A stretch of 64,000 bases of DNA from Bacillus shivajii (GCF_020519665.1 NZ_CP084703.1:3844001-3908000); one strand, 5' to 3'; positions 7,671-16,422 are shown, counted from the stretch's first letter. The notes: generated by a model not told the origin, from the letters alone. Numbers and translations are program-made.

Positions 7671-8738
7671 ATGGGGAAAGTATTAATGAAAGGAAACGAA
7701 GTATTAGGGGAAGCTGCTGTAAAAGCAGGATGTAAATACTTCTTTGGATATCCAATTACACCACAAAGTGAACTCGTTGCTTATATGGCACGCAGGTTGC
7801 CAGAAGTTGACGGCTTATTTTTACAAGCAGAAAGTGAAGTCTCTGCAATAAACATGGTTTATGGCGCAGCATCAGCTGGTGTTCGTGTCATGACCTCATC
7901 ATCTAGCCCAGGCTTTAGTTTAAAACAAGAAGGGATCTCATTTTTAGCAGCAGCTGAACTTCCAGCCGTTGTCGTCAATGTCGTTCGTGGTGGCCCAGGA
8001 CTCGGCAACATTCAGCCAGCTCAATCAGACTACTTTCAAGTAACGAAAGGTGGCGGACATGGGGATTATTATACACCAGTTCTTGCTCCGAGTACGTTAC
8101 AAGAAATCGTCGACTTAACAAAAGAAAGCTTTCGCATCGCCGACCAATACCGCGCACCAGTTGTGTTGCTTGCTGACGGAATGCTCGGTCAAATGATGGA
8201 GCCTGTTGAGTTTAAAGAAGACGAAGAAGATGAACAAACATTTGAAAAACCTTGGGCGACAACCGGAACAGAAGGTGACGGACCACCAAAAACGATCACC
8301 TCCCTCGACTTAAATGACGTCAACCTTGAAAAACGAAATGCACGCCTTTTACAAAAATATGATGAAATCAACGCAAACGAAGTAAAAGTAGACACTTACT
8401 ACATGGATGATGCTGAATTTGCCGTTGTTGCATATGGCACTGTCGCACGTATCGTTCAAAGTGCTGTTGATAAAGCGAGAGAAGCCGGCATTCACGTCGG
8501 ACTGATTCGCCCGATCACCCTTTGGCCATTCCCGACTGACACGATTTCTCAATATAGTAAATCAGTCAAACAAATGTTAACGGTTGAGATGAGTGCAGGA
8601 CAAATGGTCGAAGATGTCCGTCTATCTGTTGAAGGAAGAGTACCCGTTCAATTTTACGGACGAAATGGCGGAGTTATCCCAACTGTAGACGAAGTCTTCC
8701 AGCAAATCGTAAAAATGGCAAAAGAGGTGGTCGCATGA
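7671..8738 (+). CDS. 2-oxoacid:ferredoxin oxidoreductase, alpha subunit (VorB-like)
   Basis: Large catalytic subunit of a 2-oxoacid ferredoxin oxidoreductase (3-methyl-2-oxobutanoate/VorB-type by overall look), oxidatively decarboxylating a 2-oxoacid to the acyl-CoA with reduction of ferredoxin. The 355-residue protein starts [29 protein letters not shown], the pyrimidine-binding domain signature of this family (first 20 residues of the motif shown in part), with [12 protein letters not shown] near residue 83 and the C-terminal transketolase-like domain from about 240. AAAGGGGAG precedes the ATG. It overlaps the beta gene by four bases (ATGA). Which 2-oxoacid is used cannot be fixed from sequence. 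Confidence 0.9.
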   Translation: MGKVLMKGNEVLGEAAVKAGCKYFFGYPITPQSELVAYMARRLPEVDGLFLQAESEVSAINMVYGAASAGVRVMTSSSSPGFSLKQEGISFLAAAELPAVVVNVVRGGPGLGNIQPAQSDYFQVTKGGGHGDYYTPVLAPSTLQEIVDLTKESFRIADQYRAPVVLLADGMLGQMMEPVEFKEDEEDEQTFEKPWATTGTEGDGPPKTITSLDLNDVNLEKRNARLLQKYDEINANEVKVDTYYMDDAEFAVVAYGTVARIVQSAVDKAREAGIHVGLIRPITLWPFPTDTISQYSKSVKQMLTVEMSAGQMVEDVRLSVEGRVPVQFYGRNGGVIPTVDEVFQQIVKMAKEVVA

Positions 8739-9493
8739 AAACAGTATTTGAGCGCACAACAGGATTAACCGAAGCAGAAACGCATTACTGCCCAGGCTGT
8801 ACTCACGGCGTGATTCACCGACTTGTTGGTGAATCGTTGGAAGAAATGGGTGTATTAGAAAAAACTGTCGGCGTTGCCTCTGTCGGGTGTTCCGTCTTAT
8901 CATACCTCTACTTTAATTGCGACATGACACAAGCAGCCCACGGTCGAGCGCCTGCTGTTGCAACGGGGCTTAAACGAGTGTTACCAGAAGATCGTATCGT
9001 GTTTACGTATCAAGGTGATGGGGATTTAGCTTCTATCGGAATGGGCGAAATTGTCCATGCCGCAGCAAGAGGCGAAAACATTACCGTCATTTTCGTAAAC
9101 AACGCAATTTACGGAATGACTGGCGGACAAATGGCACCGACCACTTTAGTTGGACAAAAAACAGCAACATCTCCTGAAGGAAGAAACGTCCAAACGAATG
9201 GTTTGCCGATTAGAGTTTCAGAAATGCTTGCGACGCTAGATGGTGCAACGTATATCGAGCGCGTCTCAACACACGACGTCCCTCATATTACTAAAGCGAA
9301 AAAAGCGATCAAAAAAGCATTTGAGAACCAACGAAAAGGTCTCGGTTTTTCAATGGTTGAAGTCCTTTCAACGTGCCCGACAAACTGGGGGTTAGATCCT
9401 GAAGAATCACTTCAATGGGTGAAGGATGAAATGGTTCCATATTACCCGCTCGGCGTGTATAAAGATCGTCGTGCTGAGGAGGGATCCTCATGA
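8735..9493 (+). CDS. 2-oxoacid:ferredoxin oxidoreductase, beta subunit (TPP-binding)
   Basis: Thiamine diphosphate-binding subunit of 252 residues. It shows [13 protein letters not shown] near the N-terminus, VGCSVL near 50, and the diphosphate/Mg motif [12 protein letters not shown] followed by [16 protein letters not shown] (about residues 90-130). It overlaps the genes on both sides by four bases, indicating translational coupling and a fixed subunit ratio. Confidence 0.93.
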   Translation: MKTVFERTTGLTEAETHYCPGCTHGVIHRLVGESLEEMGVLEKTVGVASVGCSVLSYLYFNCDMTQAAHGRAPAVATGLKRVLPEDRIVFTYQGDGDLASIGMGEIVHAAARGENITVIFVNNAIYGMTGGQMAPTTLVGQKTATSPEGRNVQTNGLPIRVSEMLATLDGATYIERVSTHDVPHITKAKKAIKKAFENQRKGLGFSMVEVLSTCPTNWGLDPEESLQWVKDEMVPYYPLGVYKDRRAEEGSS

Positions 9494-10056
9494 GACAAGA
9501 AGTGATCATTGCAGGATTCGGTGGTCAAGGGGTTATGTCGATGGGACAGCTCCTCACATACGCAGGGATGCAAGAAGGAAAAGAAGTTTCGTGGCTCCCT
9601 TCTTACGGACCAGAACAACGCGGTGGAACGGCAAACGTGTCTGTCGTCATTAGTGACACAAAAGTCGGCTCCCCTGTTATTGACTCTCCGACATCGGTGA
9701 TTGTCTTAAATAAACCATCTTTTGATAAGTTTGAATCGGTTGTTCAAGGTGGGGGCCATCTTTTTATTAACGCGGACTTAATTGACCAAACGAGTCAGCG
9801 TGAAGACATCGGTGTGCATCACATCCCTGCAACAACAGTTGCCGAAAAACTCGGCAATAACCGTGTGGCCGGAATGGTAATGATCGGTGCTTTTATTGAA
9901 CAAACAGGGATTCTCTCGAAAGAAAGTTTACTAGCTGCTTTCATTCACGTCCTCGGTGAAAATAAAAAGCACCTTATCCCGATCAATGAGGATGCATTAA
10001 ATGCTGGAAGTGATATCATCAACGGAAAAGATCTCGCATCTTTAAACGAAGCATAG
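9490..10056 (+). CDS. 2-oxoacid:ferredoxin oxidoreductase, gamma subunit
   Basis: Gamma subunit of 188 residues, CoA-side domain of the complex. The N-terminal [14 protein letters not shown] motif and [18 protein letters not shown] (about residues 40-57) are the hallmarks of this domain. It is the last gene of the five-gene operon and is followed 21 bases later by a strong hairpin terminator. Confidence 0.93.
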   Translation: MRQEVIIAGFGGQGVMSMGQLLTYAGMQEGKEVSWLPSYGPEQRGGTANVSVVISDTKVGSPVIDSPTSVIVLNKPSFDKFESVVQGGGHLFINADLIDQTSQREDIGVHHIPATTVAEKLGNNRVAGMVMIGAFIEQTGILSKESLLAAFIHVLGENKKHLIPINEDALNAGSDIINGKDLASLNEA

Positions 10057-10077
10057 ATGCGCCGACTTAAAAACAAA

Positions 10078-10117
10078 AGCCAGGTTCCCTTCATTACAAG
10101 GGCCTGGCTCTATTTTT
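10078..10117. terminator. Bidirectional-looking terminator, part of composite repeat copy D
   Basis: AGCCAGG (10078-10084) pairs with CCTGGCT (10103-10109), extended by the inner pair CCCTT/AAGGG, with A-rich sequence before and CTATTTTT after. It ends the plus-strand oxidoreductase operon and is also the hairpin half of the composite dispersed repeat. Confidence 0.85.
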
Positions 10118-10147
10118 CGACAATTATCGAGAAGTGACTGGCACCTC
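10116..10147. repeat. Dispersed repeat, copy D, overlapping a coding end
   Basis: TTCGACAATTATCG plus AGAAGTGACTGGCACCTC. The minus-strand M20 amidohydrolase ends inside this copy: its last residues, EVPVTSR and the TAA stop, are written by repeat sequence. See the findings on 3'-end capture. Confidence 0.85.
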
Positions 10148-11278
10148 AAACAAACGCTTCGTTGCTAAGCTTAAGATTTGTACTCCATTCGAAAGGGACG
10201 ACAAATCAAAGGTCATATTTGGGTGATGTAAACCTGGTTGTAAGTCGGTTCCTAAACCAAGCATCGTTGCCTTGAGGTTTGGAGATGAATTGCTATAAAA
10301 ATGAAAGTCTTCCCCTCCAGGGGTAACGGGAGGTTCCTTTAATCCATCCGCTCCTAAAATATCAACGATTGCCTCTCCTAATACTTCTTCCATTTCACTA
10401 TTCGATGTCGCCGCAGCCATTTCTGCAGCAACATTGACTTCAACTGTTGCTCCATTTGCTGATCCGGCTTTCACCACGGTTTCTTTCACTTTATGGATGA
10501 ACTCCTCCATCGCTTCATTCGTTTGAGCTCTCACGTCAATTGCAAACTCACCGAAGTCAGGGATCACATTGACGTTCTTTCCTCCTGCATTTAAAACCGT
10601 CACTTTTGCAGTAGCTGGAACAGTTGGGTCCATTTTAATTGAATTCACCGCATGAACAACATTAGCTAAGGAATCGACGACGTTCACGCCTAGATGCGGA
10701 CGTGCCCCATGTGCTTGTACCCCATTTATTTCCCCAATTAATAATGTTGTAGCCCCGTGATAAATTGCTGGTGACGCCTCATGAACAGCCATTTCTTGAA
10801 TTGGGCGAACGTGCACGCCGAGTAAATAATCAACATCCTTGACCACACCTTGATCAATGATTGCCTTTGCCCCTTTTCCCGTTTCTTCGGCTGGTTGAAA
10901 AATAATCTTCAAGAGCCCTTCCGGTTGAAAGCCCGTTTCCTTTAAACATTTAATCACGTGAAGAACCATCGTCATATGTGCATCATGACCACATGAATGG
11001 TTTGCTTGCCAATGACCATCTACTTTTTGCCATAATGCGTCCATGTCTGCTCGTAATGCGACGGTCGGACCTACATCACGGTCTCCCCAGTAGCCTATAA
11101 GACCGGTCAGATCGTCAAACGTTTTGCATTCTATATCCATTTTTTCTAGTTCTCTACGAATATATGATGTCGTCTCTTTTTCTTCCCAACTAATTTCAGG
11201 GTTTTCATGTAATTCATGATATGTTGCTAAAATGTTTTCTTCGTTTTTCTCAGCCCAAGTTTTTATTTGATCAAGCAT
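10124..11278 (-). CDS. M20 family amidohydrolase / N-acyl-amino acid deacylase
   Basis: Metal-dependent hydrolase of the M20D (hippurate hydrolase/desuccinylase-like) group, 384 residues, releasing an amino acid from an N-acyl derivative. Motifs seen are LRADMDAL (residue about 76), HSCGHDAHM (metal ligands, about 98), PAEETGKGA (catalytic Glu, about 131), GVHVRP and the C-terminal GGEDFHFYS. The start overlaps the upstream GNAT gene by eight bases. With that GNAT and the racemase it matches the D- to L-amino acid conversion set. The seven C-terminal residues come from a dispersed repeat, so the natural end may once have been slightly different. Confidence 0.9.
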   Translation of the reverse strand: MLDQIKTWAEKNEENILATYHELHENPEISWEEKETTSYIRRELEKMDIECKTFDDLTGLIGYWGDRDVGPTVALRADMDALWQKVDGHWQANHSCGHDAHMTMVLHVIKCLKETGFQPEGLLKIIFQPAEETGKGAKAIIDQGVVKDVDYLLGVHVRPIQEMAVHEASPAIYHGATTLLIGEINGVQAHGARPHLGVNVVDSLANVVHAVNSIKMDPTVPATAKVTVLNAGGKNVNVIPDFGEFAIDVRAQTNEAMEEFIHKVKETVVKAGSANGATVEVNVAAEMAAATSNSEMEEVLGEAIVDILGADGLKEPPVTPGGEDFHFYSNSSPNLKATMLGLGTDLQPGLHHPNMTFDLSSLSNGVQILSLATKRLFEVPVTSR

Positions 11279-12074
11279 CGTAGCCCTCCTTTTTAACGAT
11301 GTAATGATGCACGCCCGTTTCGTCTTTGTTTTTATTCATGTCAACTACTCGATACCCCTTTGAAAACAAATCACTGAAAGATTCACGAAGAGCGTATCTC
11401 CACTTTAAAGCAATATCGAGGTTACTTTTTTTCATCTCATGAATGTTTGCTGGGACGGAGATTTTATAGGTAGACTCTTTGATTGCTAGCTCCTTTTTTA
11501 CAGGTACAACGAATGAATGTTCGACCAAAGCACTGACTAGTTCTTTCGCTTCAACAGGGCCTTCTACCTTGGTACAAGGTCGGTCTTTTAAATCCAATTC
11601 TAGTAAAAATCGGTCAGTCGGGAGTCCATGATTAATTTCATCGTTATCCATTTCACCATAATAAGACGGATAATACGTTTGAACGTAACCCCCTAGCTTA
11701 TGTACATTTAAATAACCGTTTCTCGCTTCTAACGGGTCGTATGTCCACTGAATTTTTTCATTGCTGTAACGCATTGCCCATTCTTTTTGGTATCGTTTCA
11801 TCTGTTCCCCAATACCTTTATTTCGATAAGCTGGATCAACCCCCATCATATGAGAAATCAGCACGTTTTCGTTGTTTTTAAACCCTGGAAAGCCGTAGCA
11901 AAAACCGACTAAACGGTCTTCATCGTAAGCACCGATGACGTGCCCTCCAGCATTGACGGAGGCGATTAAATGATGAACGGCGGTCACACTATTCCAAATC
12001 GTTTGTTGGAAAGCTTCAACATCTGTTAACCCCCGGATGTCTTGAACCAATTGAATATCAACCTTCTTCTCCAT
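11271..12074 (-). CDS. GNAT family N-acyltransferase
   Basis: Acyl-CoA-dependent N-acyltransferase, 267 residues. The acyl-CoA binding motif A is seen as MMGVDPAYRNKGIGEQM at about residues 91-107. The C-terminal half beyond about 170 is an extension not found in minimal GNATs. GGAG lies just before the ATG. Its place between an N-acylamino acid racemase and an M20 deacylase suggests it acylates (succinylates) D-amino acids in the salvage route described in Geobacillus; this is inferred from company. The gene overlaps the M20 gene by eight bases. Confidence 0.85.
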   Translation of the reverse strand: MEKKVDIQLVQDIRGLTDVEAFQQTIWNSVTAVHHLIASVNAGGHVIGAYDEDRLVGFCYGFPGFKNNENVLISHMMGVDPAYRNKGIGEQMKRYQKEWAMRYSNEKIQWTYDPLEARNGYLNVHKLGGYVQTYYPSYYGEMDNDEINHGLPTDRFLLELDLKDRPCTKVEGPVEAKELVSALVEHSFVVPVKKELAIKESTYKISVPANIHEMKKSNLDIALKWRYALRESFSDLFSKGYRVVDMNKNKDETGVHHYIVKKEGYDA

Positions 12075-12369
12075 CTCACTCCGCCCTTTCGTTGTTTTCT
12101 TGTAGTCACTCCTTCGTCTTCTCCACTCATTCTACTTTACAACTAAAAGCTATATTAAATTTTAGTCCAAAACGAACTAGTCAGCTTTGGGAAGTTGAAA
12201 TCCGTGCCAAGAGATGCAAAGTAGGCACCGTGAATGCAAGCAAAGTGAAGCATGAACGAATGTCGAACTTGTGCCTAGAGGTGAAAGCGAAGCAAGTGTG
12301 CTTACAAATTAACATCAAAATTATATGGTAGAACCTAACTGAAAATTTTTCTAACAATTTATTTTTTCA
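12075..12369. other. Unexplained 295-base spacer with purine-rich repetitive text
   Basis: No credible gene. Bases 12195-12305 carry repeated AAGC/GAAGC words and short inverted repeats such as GTGCC/GGCAC (12202-12226 region). It splits an otherwise compact three-gene set. A structured RNA, a decayed coding fragment, or a repeat remnant are all possible; none can be supported. Confidence 0.3.
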
Positions 12370-13478
12370 TTAAGAAAATGACTGCTCTATGACTGTATAT
12401 TTTTCTATTAAATTTTCATCGGGCTTATAGCCGATTCCAGGCTCTGTTGGTACCGTAATGATGCCTGGCTTTGACATCGTGACTTCTGGCTGGATAATAT
12501 CTTCATCGAAGTACCTGCTCGATGCTGACGTATCTCCTGGGATCGTAAAATTCGTTAACGAAGCAATCGCAATATTATGCGCTCTTCCAATCCCTGCTTC
12601 AAGCATTCCGCCGCACCATACAGGAATGTTTTCGGCTTTGCAGTAATCATGGATTTTCTTCGCCTCAGTTAATCCACCGACTCTACCAACCTTGATATTA
12701 ATGATTTTACAGCTTCCTAACTCGACTGCTTTTCCGCATCTTCTAAAGAATGAATGCTTTCATCAAGACAAACTGGTGTCGTTAACTCGGCTTGAAGCTT
12801 TGCGTGATCGATAATATCGTCATGAGCTAACGGCTGCTCAATCATCATTAAACCAAATTCGTCTAATTGTTTTAATAATGGAATGTCTTCTAATATATAT
12901 GCCGAATTCGCATCTGCCATTAGTGGCACGTCATCCCCAAATTTTTCTCTAATCGCGCGAATTGGCTCAATGTCCCATCCTGGTTTAATTTTCACTTTAA
13001 TTTTTTTGTACCCTTCATTAATAAAGCGTTCAACTTTGGCAAGCAAGTCATCAATTGATTTTTCGATGCCGATACTTACGCCAACTTCAATCTCTTCTAA
13101 CTCCCCACCTAACGCCTTCGATAATGAGACTCCTCGTTGTTTGCTATATAAGTCCCATACAGCCCCTTCAACGGCTGCTTTTGCCATATTGTTTCTTCTA
13201 ATATAGGAAAACATCGAAGATACGTCATCAGGATGATCGATCTTTTTTGATAAAAGTTGTGGGATGAGGAAATCCTCCATTACTCCCCAAGCTGTTCGGT
13301 TCGTTTCCTCATTGTAAATCGGCGCTTCCATGGCGACACATTCGGCAAAACCAACGTCCCCGTCTGCAAAAACGGAGACTACTATCATTTCTTTATTTAC
13401 GGTTTTTCCAAAGCTTGTCTCAAATGGTGATTTTAACGGCATTTTTAACTGTTTCAAATCTACTCGCTCAATGATCAT
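12370..13478 (-). pseudogene. N-acylamino acid racemase / o-succinylbenzoate synthase family, frameshifted
   Basis: Enolase-superfamily enzyme (NSAR/OSBS family) that racemises N-succinyl or N-acyl amino acids. The first frame runs from 13478 to a stop at 12717 (253 residues) and the remainder is in another frame to 12370; together they would give about 369 residues, the normal length. The break falls in an A4 run at 12730-12733 (minus strand), where one extra A restores EDAEKAVELGS. Metal ligands (MADANSAY, MIEQP, CLDES) and the first catalytic Lys (KVKIKPGWD) are before the break; the second catalytic Lys ([10 protein letters not shown]) is after it, so the truncated product should be inactive. 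A sequencing error is possible. GGGGGAGGG precedes the ATG. Confidence 0.88.
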
Positions 13479-13644
13479 CTTACCGACCCTCCCCCTTCTT
13501 TCCGCCCGAAAATGTTATTATTTTCAGAATATAAACGATATTTTATTAGAATGCAATATATATGAGGCAATATATGCCTATTTGCATATTTCCTTTGTTT
13601 ATGTGAGATGTTTAAAAGTAAATAGTAGCAACGGAGGACTTTTT

Positions 13645-14091
13645 ATGGGTTACATTGAAAATATACGTGCAAGCGTTGGGAACATGCCTATTATTCTTGT
13701 TTCTGCCGGAGTGATCATAGAAGATGGAAATAACGTATTGTTATGTTACCGAAAAGATACAAATGACTGGGGATTACCAGGCGGATATATGGAACCGGGT
13801 GAAACTGTGTTGGAAACTGCGTTCCGCGAACTAAAAGAAGAGATGAAAGTAATACCAGATGACCTACAATTTTATCGTATTTTTTCTGGACAAGACTTCT
13901 ATCATGAGTATCCAAATGGCGATCAAGTATACAGCGTCATTGTTATGTTTACAACATCTTCGTCGTTCGTTGGAAAAATAACCGTTGATCATCAAGAAAT
14001 CGAGGAGGCGAAATTCTTCTCGCTTGATTCTCTCCCACCAAAACTTACGAAGACAACGCAGAACATTTTAGAGGTATACAAAAATGGCTAG
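13645..14091 (+). CDS. NUDIX hydrolase
   Basis: Predicted nucleoside-diphosphate-linked pyrophosphohydrolase, 148 residues. The Nudix box is seen at about residues 51-73, with GYMEPGE, then RELKEEM; the usual Gly after EEx is Lys, a small departure. ACGGAGGA seven bases before the ATG fixes the start; longer readings run into the divergent racemase. The gene is divergent from the racemase and convergent with a GNAT gene, and a weak hairpin GGCTA/TAGCC (14086-14102) spans its stop. Substrate unknown. Confidence 0.9.
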   Translation: MGYIENIRASVGNMPIILVSAGVIIEDGNNVLLCYRKDTNDWGLPGGYMEPGETVLETAFRELKEEMKVIPDDLQFYRIFSGQDFYHEYPNGDQVYSVIVMFTTSSSFVGKITVDHQEIEEAKFFSLDSLPPKLTKTTQNILEVYKNG

Positions 14092-14108
14092 GTCTCTTAG
14101 CCGGCCGT

Positions 14109-14495
14109 CTACAAGTACTTTTGCATCCCAGGCCCTTCTAGCGGCCTTTCTTCAAATCTAAACTTCTTGTAAAAGCCAGACTTCCCATGCGCACACGTCA
14201 ATTGCACCCACTTTATTCCACTCGATTCGCATTTATTAAGGAGCCTTGTCATTACTTCTTTCCCAATTCCTTGGCCGTGGTAACTAGGATGAACAATCAT
14301 ATGCCCGATAAACGTTTGATAGATTCCGTCTGAAATGATTCTACCAAACCCTACTAGTTGCTCTCCTTCATAAGCAGCAGCAAGGTACCAACTATTGTTT
14401 ATCGCATAAAACAAATCATCTGCTGTAAACTTCTCTTTGTTCCATCCCGTTGTTTCGTATAGTTCAAAAAAATTGATGTTTTGCTGGTACTTCAT
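14109..14495 (-). CDS. GNAT family N-acetyltransferase
   Basis: Small acetyltransferase of 128 residues. Core features are the beta4 strand IGHMIVHPSYHGQGIG (motif A with acetyl-CoA loop, about residues 68-83) and the C-terminal GKSGFYKKFRFEERP typical of this subgroup. No clear ribosome binding site precedes the ATG, so expression may be weak or the start may differ. It is a single gene convergent with the NUDIX gene. Substrate unknown. Confidence 0.87.
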   Translation of the reverse strand: MKYQQNINFFELYETTGWNKEKFTADDLFYAINNSWYLAAAYEGEQLVGFGRIISDGIYQTFIGHMIVHPSYHGQGIGKEVMTRLLNKCESSGIKWVQLTCAHGKSGFYKKFRFEERPLEGPGMQKYL

Positions 14496-14612
14496 TTGTA
14501 AAAGAAATCGCCAATGCTTTCACCATTCCAATCTATTCATTATCTCTAGTGTTTATAGTTTTCTTCACGATTATTTTACACCAATAAAGGGGCTGCAGTA
14601 AGCATAGAAAAA

Positions 14613-14685
14613 AGCCAGCCCTCTTCAATGGCTGAAGAAAGCTGGCTAGTTGATTTCGACAAAATGCGGGAGGTGACTGGCACCT
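14613..14685. repeat. Dispersed composite repeat, copy E
   Basis: Hairpin AGCCAGC (14613-14619)/GCTGGCT (14641-14647), with an inner CTTCA/TGAAG pair, followed by TTCGACAAAATGCG and GGAGGTGACTGGCACC (to 14684). Same two-part architecture as copies B, C and D. Confidence 0.8.
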
Positions 14686-14689
14686 CTAC

Positions 14690-15511
14690 CTAGCTTGTCC
14701 TCATTTCGACATAGTTCGGGAGGTGACTGGCACCTTTAATATACGTGATTGTGTGTTTATTAAATTCACTGCTTTTTTCGATGTTACAGACGTGGCCGCA
14801 ATCCGGTAATTCAATTAAGTCTGCGTTTTCGTCTGATTTTACATGTTCTCTTAACGAATCGATGAACAAGTGGTCTTCCGTGCCTGAAATGTACAACTTT
14901 GGGACAAGTGACTTATTAATATTTTTAGACGTTTTCTCGACGTTACTAATGATTTCAAACCATTTGAAGAATGATTTCTTCCCTAGCTTTTTTGCTTCTC
15001 TTATAAAGATTGATCGTGAAAGTTTATGATTTTTTTTCGGCATCATAATGTGGGCAAAAAGTTGATAAATCCATATATAAGGAAGAAACTTTTTTAATAT
15101 ATTTCCGTAAAACAATAGGATTTTTGATAGTTTGTTAAAACGGATGACTACTCCGCCTAATACGGAAGTAATGACTCTGTTCGGATAAAGCTTAATCAGC
15201 TGATGGATGATAACCGAGCCTAACGAAATGCCAATGAAATGAGATTTCGTGATCTTATATTTATCTAGTACATCAATAATTAATTTAGCAACTAAATCAA
15301 AAGAATAGCTCTCTTCCCACTCTTTGATGAACTGGTTCGGATGATGACCTGGTAAGTCAATGGAAATGATATTAAAGTGATCTTTAAATTCATCAACCTG
15401 CTTGTACCATATTTTAGAGTTCCCGCCAAAACCGTGGACTAATGTCACCCACGGGGCACTCGGGTCTTTATGTCGAATCACTTGATGATGTAATACGTTT
15501 GAAGTAGACAA
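14690..15511 (-). CDS. Alpha/beta hydrolase
   Basis: Serine hydrolase of the alpha/beta fold, 273 residues from the chosen TTG, which follows AAAGGGAAG; an upstream ATG at 15589 would add 26 residues without a ribosome binding site. Seen are the oxyanion segment LVHGFGGNS, the nucleophile elbow GISLGS, the acid region SGTEDHLF and the catalytic His in DCGHVCN. The last residues, GASHLPNYVE and onward to the stop, are encoded by dispersed repeat copy F. Substrate unknown. Confidence 0.85.
   Translation of the reverse strand: MSTSNVLHHQVIRHKDPSAPWVTLVHGFGGNSKIWYKQVDEFKDHFNIISIDLPGHHPNQFIKEWEESYSFDLVAKLIIDVLDKYKITKSHFIGISLGSVIIHQLIKLYPNRVITSVLGGVVIRFNKLSKILLFYGNILKKFLPYIWIYQLFAHIMMPKKNHKLSRSIFIREAKKLGKKSFFKWFEIISNVEKTSKNINKSLVPKLYISGTEDHLFIDSLREHVKSDENADLIELPDCGHVCNIEKSSEFNKHTITYIKGASHLPNYVEMRTS
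14705..14735. repeat. Dispersed repeat, copy F, inside the hydrolase 3' end
   Basis: TTCGACATAGTTCG plus GGAGGTGACTGGCACC. It lies wholly inside the minus-strand alpha/beta hydrolase frame and writes its C-terminal residues GASHLPNYVE. It is 20 bases from copy E, so two copies stand in tandem here. Confidence 0.85.
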
Positions 15512-16171
15512 ATGAATGCTTCCCTTTCTAGGTACAGATTTTACAAAAACTGCAATGACCCATTTTCTGAAAACACATTTTATGAACATAAGGTACTAGA
15601 AAAGTTTCGGGAAGAATATTTGTGAGGATTGCTAAGACTTAATAGTATATTTATATAGTATAAAATAATGGGAGAAAAGTCAGTATTTCTCCGTGAATTC
15701 CCAGATCTTTTATATTTATTACAATTATTAGTAGACTTTCGTGTTGGTTGCGTTTTCTTTTGAAATTATACCAATATTTTAGTCATGGAATCAATAGAAC
15801 ATTGTATCTATGAAAACATAGTAACCTATAAACCTTGTTTCAACACTCTTTAGGGATGCAAATTTCGACATATTTCAGGAAGTGACTGGTACCTAATAAC
15901 TGCGACGAGTAACAGCAGGTTCAGCGTACAGAACGTGCTAACACCGCCGTTGCGATAGGACATAGGACATAGGACATCGCGATTTTAGCGGGTAACTATA
16001 TACTTAGTCCTTATAAACTTTCTCTACGTCGAGCTACTTCTTCGCTAAAATTTCATAAATTAACGTGTAATAAAGATGTCCCATATACCAGCGTTAATGC
16101 ATAAGATGTATTAAGTTTACCTCACTCAACTTTTTTTCATTCAGTGAATTACCGATTAGGAGGTATAAGTG
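15512..16171. other. Gene-free gap with repeat copy G and a 7-base tandem repeat
   Basis: Nothing convincing is encoded. Repeat copy G (TTCGACATATTTCA plus GGAAGTGACTGGTACC) lies at 15864-15894. A tandem array of ATAGGAC, three units, is at 15956-15977 and is flanked by GCGAT and ATCGC in inverted order. An AT-rich stretch with TATAGTATAAAAT (15651-15666 region) could hold a promoter, but no gene follows it closely. Confidence 0.5.
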
Positions 16172-16255
16172 ATGAGTAAAATTATTGCGGTTCTGTTATT
16201 TGTTTTACTTTCAATCGCTAGCTCCGTCATAAAATTACATGTTAAAAGCAAATAA
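16172..16255 (+). CDS. Very small hydrophobic peptide (27 aa)
   Basis: A strong ribosome binding site, TAGGAGGT, lies seven bases before the ATG. The product is one hydrophobic stretch (IIAVLLFVLLSIASSVI) flanked by Lys residues, so a single membrane segment or a signal-like peptide. It ends about 30 bases before the antitoxin promoter. No family is recognised. It could be a small membrane protein or a second toxic peptide, but nothing beyond the good start signal and hydrophobicity supports a role. Confidence 0.45.
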   Translation: MSKIIAVLLFVLLSIASSVIKLHVKSK

Positions 16256-16287
16256 AGGTTATATATACTAGGGTTATGCTCTTTTCA

Positions 16288-16317
16288 TTGCTTTGACCTA
16301 GGGAAAAATTGTATAAT
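16288..16317 (+). promoter_or_regulatory. Promoter of the type I antitoxin RNA
   Basis: TTGCTT (16288-16293), 18-base spacer, then consensus TATAAT (16312-16317). Transcription would start near 16324 and run toward the toxin gene on the opposite strand. There is no LexA-like box here. Confidence 0.7.
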
Positions 16318-16340
16318 GAGTAACAAGTAGAAATACAATG

Positions 16341-16372
16341 AAAAAAGACTGAGCGTGGGCAAACGCTCAGTC
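16341..16372 (-). terminator. Toxin mRNA terminator
   Basis: On the minus strand GACTGAGCGT pairs with ACGCTCAGTC (arms 16363-16372 and 16347-16356, 10 bp exact), followed by six T. It lies 87 bases after the toxin stop, giving the long 3' untranslated region typical of this toxin family. Confidence 0.85.
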
Positions 16373-16422
16373 AAAGCAACTACATGCCGCACGTAAAGCG
16401 GCTGAGAATAAGTTTCTTGCTG

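Noticed and set aside
12092-12331. Plus-strand 79-codon frame in the spacer between GNAT and racemase
   Set aside because: No ribosome binding site and low-complexity composition; it opposes the surrounding transcription.
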